A DNA stretch of 6,701 bases from Nitratifractor sp. (GTDB taxonomy: Bacteria > Campylobacterota > Campylobacteria > Campylobacterales > Sulfurovaceae), in the NCBI GenBank assembly GCA_015485845.1, contig WFSU01000125.1, forward strand, positions 1 through 6,701. The letters are read 5' to 3'. The translations under genes and the position numbers were made by a program. Positions 1 to 5,347 of the stretch are shown in pieces. Numbering within the stretch: position 1 is the stretch's first letter; every line of letters starts with the position of its first letter. Below the pieces are notes generated by a model. That model searched no databases, was not told where the DNA came from, and was given only the letters and a program-made list of their open reading frames with translations.

Positions 1-788
1 GCGATCCCGAGAAACAGGAGCCCGCCGCCCAGGGCAAACACACTCACCGGCACATGATACACATCCCCAATAAAATACCCGGCGATCAACAGCAGTAGAA
101 ACAGCCAACTGAACCGAAAGAGTGTTTTGGAGGCGAGCACAGAGTCGGGGTCTTTGAGCAGGTCAATCTCTACCCGTGCCGGGATGTCCCGTCTCAACAG
201 CAACCATAGCACTCCAATCGAGACGACGGTACTGACGATGTAAGGGAAGATCATATGGGCAAAGTACGTCCCGAATCCTATGTGAAAATAATCGGCGGTG
301 ACGATATTGGTGAGGTTGGAGAAGACAAACGGCAGTGAGGCGCTGTCGCTGATGAACCCCCCGGCGAGGATAAAGGCGAGGATCGTGCGGGCGTTGAGCT
401 TGAGGATGCGCATCTTGGCGAGGAGGATCGGGGTGAGGATGAGAGCCGCTCCGTCGTTGGCAAAGAGCGCAGCCACCAATGCCCCGAGCAGCAGGGAGAG
501 GACGAACATTAGATGCCCCCTCCCCCCGGAGAGTCGCGCCATTTGGATCGCTGCCCATTCAAAAAAGCCGATAGCATCGAGCACCATCGAGAGAAGGATG
601 ATTCCCACAAACGCCAGCGTCGCATCCCAGACGATTCCGGTGACTGTCCAGACATCAGCCATACTCACCACGCCAACGAGGAGCGCTGCAATCGCCCCCA
701 TCACAGCCGTCGTACCGATCTGTAGCCCTTTGGGCTGCCAGATCACCAGCAGGAGTGTCACGAGGAAGATCGCCGAAGCAAGGATCAC
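1..788 (-). CDS. arsB: ArsB arsenite efflux permease, 3' end cut by window edge
   Basis: Inner-membrane pump that exports arsenite (and antimonite), either with the proton motive force alone or, in other species, together with the ATPase ArsA. I translated the frame by hand: 262 codons are present out of about 430 usual for the family, and the frame is still open at base 1. Strong ArsB signatures are visible: VIWQPKGL (residues 16-22 region), GFFEWAA (74-80), LFANDGAALILTP (108-120), and an AGGFISDSASLP-type helix (142-153) followed by SNLTNIV. Several hydrophobic segments are evident, at about 3-16, 27-44, 56-72, 94-110, 112-126, 135-150, 178-198 and 226-242. The start is GTG at 788-786, sharing its G with the TAG stop of arsR. 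A GAGGAG ribosome binding site lies at 802-797, 8 nt upstream, inside arsR. It is therefore co-transcribed and probably translationally coupled with arsR. No frameshift is seen in the visible part. Confidence 0.95.
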   Translation of the reverse strand, partial: MILASAIFLVTLLLVIWQPKGLQIGTTAVMGAIAALLVGVVSMADVWTVTGIVWDATLAFVGIILLSMVLDAIGFFEWAAIQMARLSGGRGHLMFVLSLLLGALVAALFANDGAALILTPILLAKMRILKLNARTILAFILAGGFISDSASLPFVFSNLTNIVTADYFHIGFGTYFAHMIFPYIVSTVVSIGVLWLLLRRDIPARVEIDLLKDPDSVLASKTLFRFSWLFLLLLIAGYFIGDVYHVPVSVFALGGGLLFLGI

Positions 789-1114
789 TATCTTGTCTCC
801 TCAGCCGGTGCACTGCATGTGATAGAGAGCTCCGGATTATCAATCGCCAGATAGCGGATCTCTTCCAGCACCTGCTGACGGAAACGGTCAAGGGGCGAAC
901 GGATACTGTAGTATGCCCAGCGCCCTACTCGCTCGACCCGGAGGAAACCGGCATCCTTGAGAATCTTCAGGTGCCGGGAAACGCGCGACTGGATCATCCC
1001 GAATGCCTGCTCGATGTCGCAGACACATACCCGCCCGTTGTCGTAGATAAATCGGAGGATTTTGACGCGTGTCTCGTCGTTGACCGCGCCGATAGATTGG
1101 AGGAATATGTCCAT
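788..1114 (-). CDS. arsR: ArsR-family arsenic-responsive transcriptional repressor
   Basis: A 108-aa winged-helix regulator (E. coli ArsR is 117 aa). The helix-turn-helix spans roughly residues 30-60, with the recognition helix around SRVSRHLKIL (43-52), followed by the wing (LRVERVGRWAYYSI, 58-71). Cys30 and Cys32 form the VCVCD motif, the classical As(III)/Sb(III) site at the start of the DNA-binding helix. Binding the metalloid there distorts the helix and releases DNA. The third cysteine of the E. coli site is replaced (CVCDIEQ, Glu35). A further cysteine, Cys100, sits near the C terminus. The ATG at 1114 is preceded only by a weak GGGG at 1123-1120, 5 nt away. It is the first gene of an arsR-arsB pair with its own promoter and operator just upstream, so autoregulation is expected. 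As a family assignment this is secure. As(III) as the inducer is inferred from the CVC motif and the arsB neighbour. Confidence 0.95.
   Translation of the reverse strand: MDIFLQSIGAVNDETRVKILRFIYDNGRVCVCDIEQAFGMIQSRVSRHLKILKDAGFLRVERVGRWAYYSIRSPLDRFRQQVLEEIRYLAIDNPELSITCSAPAEETR
797..802 (-). promoter_or_regulatory. Ribosome binding site of arsB, inside arsR
   Basis: GAGGAG on the minus strand, 8 nt before the GTG at 788. It supports the non-ATG start that overlaps the arsR stop codon. Because it lies in the last codons of arsR (Glu-Glu-Thr-Arg), ribosomes finishing arsR can re-initiate on arsB. Confidence 0.8.
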
Positions 1115-1137
1115 GGTAGCCCCGTATTTTTTGGGAA

Positions 1138-1166
1138 ATTATACCGTAATATTATAGATAGATCAA
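1138..1166 (-). promoter_or_regulatory. Sigma-70 type promoter of arsRB
   Basis: Read on the minus strand: -35 TTGATC (1166-1161), a spacer of exactly 17 nt, then a perfect -10 TATAAT (1143-1138). Transcription would start near 1131, leaving a leader of about 17 nt before the arsR ATG. A second TATAAT at 1156-1151 has no fitting -35 and is the weaker candidate. The -35 is embedded in the ATCAA/TTGAT operator, so repressor binding should block polymerase directly. Confidence 0.75.
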
Positions 1167-1177
1167 GATAGATTGAT
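1162..1177. promoter_or_regulatory. ArsR operator, ATCAA-N6-TTGAT inverted repeat
   Basis: A perfect 5-bp inverted repeat, ATCAA (1162-1166), gataga, TTGAT (1173-1177). This is the half-site and spacing described for ArsR-family repressors in several bacterial phyla. It overlaps the -35 hexamer of the arsR promoter. The flanks add a 10-bp periodicity: GATAGAT occurs at 1157-1163 and again at 1167-1173. The match is seen directly; that ArsR binds here is inference. Confidence 0.75.
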
Positions 1178-1183
1178 GAATGA

Positions 1184-2179
1184 TCACCGACTCACCAGCA
1201 CCGCCATATCTACCAATCGCTCGGTGTAGCCCCACTCATTGTCATACCAGGCCAATACCTTGACGGTATTGCCATCGACGACACTGGTCATATCCGGCAC
1301 AAACGTCGCGCTGTACGATGAGCCGACGAAATCGCTCGAGACCCGCTTGTCATGGTCGATCTCGATCAGGCCTTTGAACGCACCTTCGGCTGCTTTTTCA
1401 AACGCAGCGATCACCTCCTCTTTGGTGACCTCTTTTTTCACATTGACCGTCAAATCAACAACCGAGACGTCGGTGGTAGGGACGCGCATGGCGTAGCCGT
1501 TGAGCTTACCCTTGAGGTGAGGCATCACCAGACCGATCGCTTTGGCCGCTCCGGTGGTGGTGGGGATCATGTTGACTGCTGCGGCGCGGGCGCGGCGGAA
1601 GTCCTTGGCGTGTTTGACATCGAGGAGGTTTTGGTCGTTGGTGTAGGAGTGGATGGTGGTCATGAGACCGTTGTCGATCCCGAAGGCATCATCGAGGACT
1701 TTGCACACGGGTGCGAGGCAATTGGTGGTGCAGCTGGCATTGGAGACGATGGCCTGCCCGGCATAGTCGTCGGTGTTGATATTATAAACAAAGGTGGCCG
1801 TCTCATCGTCTTTGGCCGGGGCGCTCATGACGACACGCTTGACGCCGTTTTTGAGGAACGGTTTGGCTTTTTCGGTCGTGAGAAAAACACCGGTACACTC
1901 CAGGACTACTTCAGCTCCCTTGGAGCCAAAGTCGAGTTTTTCCGGATTGCGTTCACTGAAAATGTGAACGTTCGTGCCGTTGATACGCATCGTCTCTTCA
2001 TCAATGATCTCCACCTCGGCACCGCGATGGACGGTGTCGTATTTGAGCAGATACGCCAGCATCTCGAGGGAGGCGGTGGTATTGATGGCGACGAGCTCCG
2101 TGTCGCTGCGCTCGGTGAGGATTTTGATTGCGATGAGGCCGATACGACCGGTGCCGTTGACGGCGGCTTTGAGTGCCAT
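1184..2179 (-). CDS. gap: Glyceraldehyde-3-phosphate dehydrogenase (phosphorylating)
   Basis: Cytosolic enzyme interconverting glyceraldehyde-3-phosphate and 1,3-bisphosphoglycerate with reduction of NAD(P). It is 331 aa, full length for the family. The Rossmann start is VNGTGRIG (residues 7-14). The active site is SNASCTTNC with catalytic Cys150; His177 in TTIHSYT is the base. TTTG (207-210) and MRVPT (231-235) belong to the phosphate-binding part, and WYDNEWGY (311-318) closes the domain. The start chosen is ATG 2179, because AAGGA at 2190-2186 sits 6 nt upstream of it. A TTG at 2194 in frame would place that site inside the gene. The aspartate that normally grips the NAD ribose is absent (AINTT, Thr34), as in my memory of the Helicobacter enzyme. 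The proline usual after the LDL segment is Lys189. Both suggest NADP or dual cofactor use. It is not next to pgk or tpiA here; it lies upstream of arsR-arsB on the same strand. An ArsJ-type arsenate route is possible but unproven. Confidence 0.95.
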   Translation of the reverse strand: MALKAAVNGTGRIGLIAIKILTERSDTELVAINTTASLEMLAYLLKYDTVHRGAEVEIIDEETMRINGTNVHIFSERNPEKLDFGSKGAEVVLECTGVFLTTEKAKPFLKNGVKRVVMSAPAKDDETATFVYNINTDDYAGQAIVSNASCTTNCLAPVCKVLDDAFGIDNGLMTTIHSYTNDQNLLDVKHAKDFRRARAAAVNMIPTTTGAAKAIGLVMPHLKGKLNGYAMRVPTTDVSVVDLTVNVKKEVTKEEVIAAFEKAAEGAFKGLIEIDHDKRVSSDFVGSSYSATFVPDMTSVVDGNTVKVLAWYDNEWGYTERLVDMAVLVSR

Positions 2180-2185
2180 GATGAT

Positions 2186-2190
2186 TCCTT
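2186..2190 (-). promoter_or_regulatory. Ribosome binding site deciding the gap start
   Basis: AAGGA on the minus strand, 6 nt before the ATG at 2179. It excludes the in-frame TTG at 2194 as the start, because that codon lies upstream of this site. Confidence 0.75.
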
Positions 2191-2207
2191 GCAAATTTTA
2201 ATATGTA

Positions 2208-2213
2208 ATTATA
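2208..2213 (-). promoter_or_regulatory. -10 box of the gap promoter
   Basis: A perfect TATAAT on the minus strand, 28 nt before the gap ATG, predicting transcription from about 2201. No recognisable -35 lies 16-18 nt upstream (the sequence there is GC-rich, around GTCCCG). This fits the weak or absent -35 of Campylobacterota housekeeping promoters. Confidence 0.6.
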
Positions 2214-2223
2214 CTTTAGGGGC

Positions 2224-2229
2224 TATAAT
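2224..2229 (+). promoter_or_regulatory. -10 box of the divergent permease promoter
   Basis: A perfect TATAAT on the plus strand, 30 nt before the ATG at 2260, predicting transcription from about 2236. No -35 is visible at the normal distance. Only 10 bp separate it from the opposing gap -10 box, so the two polymerase footprints must overlap. The gene's ribosome binding site is AGGA at 2249-2252, 7 nt before its ATG. Confidence 0.6.
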
Positions 2230-2259
2230 TCGGGACTGAAAACCTAATAGGAAAATAGT

Positions 2260-3570
2260 ATGAACAAAAATCTTGGGTTAAAAGAACTCATCGCCATCGC
2301 CGTTGGAGGGATGGTCGGAGGAGGAATCTTCACGATCCTGGGTATCTCTGTCTCGATGGTAGGTTTCCTCGCTCCCTTTGCCATCGCGCTGGGTGGGGTG
2401 GTTGCCCTCTTCGCCGCTTACTCTTATGTCAAACTTGGGGTCTATTATCAGGATGAGGGGGCGACGTATGCGTTTTTCAAACGCACCTACCCCGACTCCC
2501 ATCTCGCGGCCTCCTTTATAGGGTGGTATACCATCTTCGGCTACATCTCCACGCTTGCCCTCTACGCCTACACCTTCTCCTCCTACGGCATCAGCGGTTC
2601 AGAGTGGGCGCATAACGAGTGGGTCCGCAAGGGGGTCGCCATCGCCATCATCTGGACGTTTGCCGGGATCAACCTCTGGAGTGTCAAGGGGATGGGCAGG
2701 ATCGAAGATCTGATGGTGTATATCAAACTGGTAATTTTGTTTGTGATCTCCCTCTTGCTGATCTACTATGGCAAGACCGACATGCACACCTTTGGTCAGA
2801 CCCTCATGCAGGATTTTGACCGAACGCCTCTTTTGCATATTCTCACCGTCTCTTCGGTAACGTTTGTCGCGTACGAAGGGTTTCAGCTGGTGATCAATGC
2901 CGTCAAGGAGATGGATCATCCCGAACGCAACATCCCCCGTGCGATCTATGGAGCCGTGTTCCTCGTGGCCGCGATTTATTTTATCATTGCTTTCGCGGCG
3001 GTGGTCGCTATCCCGGCACAGGATTTGATCCACAACAAAGAGTATGCCCTAGCCGCCGGAGCCGAAGCGATCATGGGGCATCTTGGACGCGATCTGGTCA
3101 TCGTCGGTGCCGTGCTGGCCACCTCCTCGGCAATCAGCGGGACGATGTTTGGCTCTTCCCGCCAGATGGCACGCATCGCCGATGACGGGTATCTCCCCGG
3201 CACGCTCAGTCATCGCAGGGGGATGATCCCCACCTACGCCATTCTTGCCATGGCCGCCACCGCGTCAACCCTGATTTTCGTCGGAGGACTGCGGCTGATC
3301 CTTGAGTTTGGGAGCATCACGTTTCTCCTCGTCTCCCTCCTCATGGCTGTGGCAAACTTCAAAATCCGCCACGCCACCCACTCTTCGACCCTCTTTACTC
3401 TCATTGCTATAGCGGGCTTAAGTATCGGATCGATCCTCATCCTGTGGTATGAGTACAAAACCAAACCGGAACAGATGCTCTTTATCCTCATCCTCTACGG
3501 TATATTGACGCTCGGGGCGTGGGGGTACAGCCGAATAGCTGACACCAAAAAATTTGGAAAAATGACGTAA
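2260..3570 (+). CDS. APC-superfamily amino acid/amine permease (first copy)
   Basis: A 436-aa secondary transporter of the inner membrane, normal length for a 12-helix APC permease. The first helix carries the glycine-rich substrate-binding stretch GGMVGGGIF (residues 16-24). Helix 6 has FVAYEGF (202-208), followed by the loop KEMDHPERNIPRAI (216-229), which is the family's E-x-nPxrniPrAi pattern. Hydrophobic segments are evident at about 8-30, 35-60, 84-108, 124-141, 152-170, 190-212, 230-252, 275-298, 325-345, 348-366, 376-396 and 405-424. The substrate (amino acid, polyamine or other amine; uptake or exchange) cannot be told from these motifs. It stands divergent to gap with its own -10 box, and 51 bp separate its TAA from the next gene. 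No terminator is visible behind it. It shares helix-1, helix-2 and helix-6 motifs with the permease at 5347-6693, so the two are paralogues. Confidence 0.9.
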   Translation: MNKNLGLKELIAIAVGGMVGGGIFTILGISVSMVGFLAPFAIALGGVVALFAAYSYVKLGVYYQDEGATYAFFKRTYPDSHLAASFIGWYTIFGYISTLALYAYTFSSYGISGSEWAHNEWVRKGVAIAIIWTFAGINLWSVKGMGRIEDLMVYIKLVILFVISLLLIYYGKTDMHTFGQTLMQDFDRTPLLHILTVSSVTFVAYEGFQLVINAVKEMDHPERNIPRAIYGAVFLVAAIYFIIAFAAVVAIPAQDLIHNKEYALAAGAEAIMGHLGRDLVIVGAVLATSSAISGTMFGSSRQMARIADDGYLPGTLSHRRGMIPTYAILAMAATASTLIFVGGLRLILEFGSITFLLVSLLMAVANFKIRHATHSSTLFTLIAIAGLSIGSILILWYEYKTKPEQMLFILILYGILTLGAWGYSRIADTKKFGKMT

Positions 3571-3587
3571 GATTTACCCTTCCGGGA

Positions 3588-3593
3588 TATAAT
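3588..3593 (+). promoter_or_regulatory. -10 box in front of the 69-aa gene
   Basis: TATAAT in a GGGATATAATACG context within the 51-bp spacer, 28 nt before the ATG at 3622. The predicted leader (about 22 nt) matches the one predicted for gap. No good -35 is seen. It would let the two small downstream genes be expressed apart from the permease. Confidence 0.5.
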
Positions 3594-3621
3594 ACGTCCA
3601 AACAAAAGACAAGGAACAACC

Positions 3622-3831
3622 ATGACACCCGAACAACAAGAAATCACCAAACGCAAAGCAGAGATCGCATCGGAGCTCAAAGCACTTTTCAACACCAACA
3701 TGAAAATCTCCGACTGGGACATCCCTGAGGCCGATGATCAAACGATCGCTACGCTACTTGTAGAGGTGATGCAAGAAGCCCTCGATAAACTCAAGGCAGA
3801 CATTGCACGAGGCGATTATGATACCTATTGA
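3622..3831 (+). CDS. Small soluble helical protein of unknown function (69 aa)
   Basis: I do not recognise this family. Support for a real gene: a good AAGGA ribosome binding site at 3611-3615, 6 nt before the ATG; a -10 box upstream; and tight packing, ending 12 bp before the next gene. The product is acidic and highly charged, with no membrane segment, signal peptide or cysteine. Residues 4-24 (QQEITKRKAEIASELKALF region) and 41-63 (TIATLLVEVMQEALDKLKADI region) are predicted amphipathic helices. They are joined by a loop containing DWDIPEADD (31-39). A two-helix hairpin or a dimeric coiled-coil partner protein is plausible. Its role is unknown. The neighbouring DUF202 membrane protein is a candidate partner only because the two are adjacent. 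Confidence 0.75.
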   Translation: MTPEQQEITKRKAEIASELKALFNTNMKISDWDIPEADDQTIATLLVEVMQEALDKLKADIARGDYDTY

Positions 3832-3843
3832 TTCATCCCCATC

Positions 3844-4233
3844 ATGAGTAACAAACATCCCATCGACCCCAAAGATCTCATGGCAGTCGAACGTGCCACA
3901 ACAGGGTTGATCGGCACAGCAATCTCCTTGATCGTCCTGGGCTTTGTCGTAGAAAAATTTGAACTTTTTCTTCATATCATGTCGCTGGGTATTGATGGTA
4001 AGAAACACGCCAGACTTCCACAGCTATCGCACATTGATTTCTACAACTACCTAGGTATCGGCATCGTCACCGCCGGCATCATCCTCTCCCTCTACACCTA
4101 CCGCTACTACACCCGATGGATCGGAGCACTGGAACGTCAGGAGATCACTACCGACAAACCTGTCTATTTCTGGTTGGCCATTTTTGTGGCATTGATCGGG
4201 GTGGTTCTTTTGGCCAGTATGCTGGTTATTTAG
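3844..4233 (+). CDS. DUF202 (YidH-like) small inner-membrane protein
   Basis: A 129-aa membrane protein. The N-terminal pattern DPKDLMAVERATTGLIGTAI (residues 8-27), followed by a hydrophobic helix and VLGFVVEKFELFL (31-43), matches the DUF202/YidH layout. In that layout a charged LMAxER-type segment precedes the first helix. Three membrane segments are apparent: 20-38, 68-86 and 107-127. A cytosolic loop with RYYTRWIGALERQE (87-100) lies before the last one. DUF202 proteins have no established biochemical function. The ATG is 12 bp after the stop of the 69-aa gene with no clear ribosome binding site, so translation probably depends on coupling to that gene. The two are likely one transcript. 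Its last 8 bp overlap the end of the convergent EI24 gene. Confidence 0.8.
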   Translation: MSNKHPIDPKDLMAVERATTGLIGTAISLIVLGFVVEKFELFLHIMSLGIDGKKHARLPQLSHIDFYNYLGIGIVTAGIILSLYTYRYYTRWIGALERQEITTDKPVYFWLAIFVALIGVVLLASMLVI

Positions 4234-5149
4234 CCTCTTTCTTCAATGACTGGAAATAGTGAAACATGGCCAATTCCCCGAAAAACGGCCCAAAAATGTG
4301 TAGAAACGGTACGAAATAAAACAACACACTGACCAGACTGATCACGTAGATGGCCGTGCGATGCTCCTTGAGCTGTGCCGCATTGGGCCTGTCATAGGTC
4401 AGAGCAAGCGCATCGTGACTCATCGTATCTTTGACCAGCCAGCCCCACAAGGCTGTCTGCACGATCAGGTTGAGCACCGGGATAAAGAGCAGCGGAAAAG
4501 CGATCAAAGAAAGACCAAGATAGATCACTGTATCTTTGAGCGTGACCCCGATCGAAGAGAGCCAATGCGAGCGGACGACTTTCTCCTCGGGAAAATGACG
4601 ACGCGCCATACTGGCCAGCAACGGTTGACTCATCAAACTGGTCAGAAAAAGCAAGGTGATGATCATCGCATTGTAGATCACATAGAGCCCCACCAGTGCT
4701 GCCAGACCTTTCTCAACCGTCTCAAACGGCAGCCAGGTGAGGAGCTTGAGAAATTCCTGATAGATCATCTCCCCCTTGAAAAACCATACCAAGCCCCATA
4801 GGAGAGCACTGCCGATCAGGATAAGAATCGAGTAGGAGCTGTAACGCTCTTTGGAAGTCGTGCGGAGCATAACGTTCCCAAAGAAAGCATAGATCAGTGC
4901 AAACGTCAGCAAAACAAACTGAAACCATAAAAAAGCAGAGAGCATCCACGCACCGTTGCTTCGCACCATCGAAAAGGGAATGTATTCCAACACAGCAGAG
5001 CCCAGAGCGATCAAACTCTCCTGAAACATCCCGCCGACCAGCAGCCAGAACGCCGTGACGATCAGTCCGCTCAGTAGAGCGATTTTGAGAATATCCCATC
5101 GCAACAACTCACCAAAAGCTGCGGTAATGGCATGCATAGTCCGTTTCAT
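4226..5149 (-). CDS. EI24/CysZ-like multi-pass membrane protein
   Basis: A 307-aa integral membrane protein. Hydrophobic segments occur at about 20-40, 68-92, 106-125, 147-172, 205-224, 226-240 and 268-290. The stretch LLFIPVLNLIVQTALWGWLVKD (220-241), with the proline-flanked helix break, resembles the C-terminal core of the EI24 family. That family includes the bacterial sulfate permease CysZ (about 250 aa) and uncharacterised Campylobacterota members. The residue-level match is from memory, so a sulfate-transport role should not be assumed. The start ATG at 5149 is backed by AAGGA at 5159-5155, 5 nt away. It is the last gene of a minus-strand trio, 15 bp after the 60-aa membrane gene. Its TAA falls inside the opposite-strand DUF202 gene. 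Confidence 0.75.
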   Translation of the reverse strand: MKRTMHAITAAFGELLRWDILKIALLSGLIVTAFWLLVGGMFQESLIALGSAVLEYIPFSMVRSNGAWMLSAFLWFQFVLLTFALIYAFFGNVMLRTTSKERYSSYSILILIGSALLWGLVWFFKGEMIYQEFLKLLTWLPFETVEKGLAALVGLYVIYNAMIITLLFLTSLMSQPLLASMARRHFPEEKVVRSHWLSSIGVTLKDTVIYLGLSLIAFPLLFIPVLNLIVQTALWGWLVKDTMSHDALALTYDRPNAAQLKEHRTAIYVISLVSVLFYFVPFLHIFGPFFGELAMFHYFQSLKKEAK

Positions 5150-5164
5150 TGTTGTCCTTTTCCG

Positions 5165-5347
5165 TTAGAGATGCAGCATGAACATTTGGAAAAACCCTCC
5201 AAAAATCATGCTCATAAAGCCAAAGACGAAGTAGATCACTATCATCGCCGGAATGGCAGCAAAAGCCAACTTCACCAGTAGAACCACCAGATCCATGAAG
5301 GGGATATCAACCCCCTTGATGATCACATTTTGTTTATCATATTCCAT
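5165..5347 (-). CDS. Small hydrophobic membrane protein of unknown function (60 aa)
   Basis: I do not recognise this family. The product has a short polar N terminus (MEYDKQNVIIKG), then a hydrophobic stretch from about 18 to 58 that can form two short helices. The break is at GFMSMIFGG (43-51), rich in glycine, methionine and phenylalanine. It has one lysine inside the first helix (Lys26), no cysteine, and no cleavable signal peptide. Translation support is very strong: AAGGAG at 5360-5355 lies 7 nt before the ATG, and the ATG overlaps the TAA of the upstream permease as TAATG. Being placed between a permease and an EI24 protein and coupled to the permease, it may be a small subunit or stabiliser of one of them. 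That is inference from context only. Confidence 0.8.
   Translation of the reverse strand: MEYDKQNVIIKGVDIPFMDLVVLLVKLAFAAIPAMIVIYFVFGFMSMIFGGFFQMFMLHL

Noticed and set aside
163..558. A 131-codon minus-strand open frame within arsB
   Set aside because: It is in a different frame from ArsB and gives an R/P/H-rich product, typical of an out-of-frame reading of a membrane protein gene.
298..822. A 174-codon open frame on the plus strand, opposite arsB
   Set aside because: The minus-strand frame here gives unmistakable ArsB motifs. The plus-strand product is R/S/P/I-rich with no recognisable domain.
1151..1156. A second TATAAT on the minus strand as the arsR -10
   Set aside because: No -35 fits it (TCATCA at the right distance), whereas the TATAAT at 1143-1138 has a -35 at the ideal 17-nt spacing.
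2180..2194. Five-residue N-terminal extension of gap from a TTG start at 2194
   Set aside because: The AAGGA ribosome binding site falls inside that extension, and the family N terminus begins at the ATG at 2179.
1352..2239. A 295-codon open frame on the plus strand, antisense to gap
   Set aside because: It lies fully opposite a complete, well-conserved GAPDH. Its product is low-complexity (runs of G, D, V) as expected from reading biased codons backwards, and it has no family motif.
4267..4292. Possible hairpin (GGCC...GGCC, CCG-AAAAA-CGG) near the end of the EI24 gene
   Set aside because: The stems are only 3-4 bp, lie inside coding sequence, and have no following T-run. It is not a convincing terminator.
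4361..4801. A 146-codon plus-strand open frame opposite the EI24 gene
   Set aside because: It is very rich in Q, H, R and K, with no ribosome binding site or motif. It mirrors the hydrophobic codons of the real gene.
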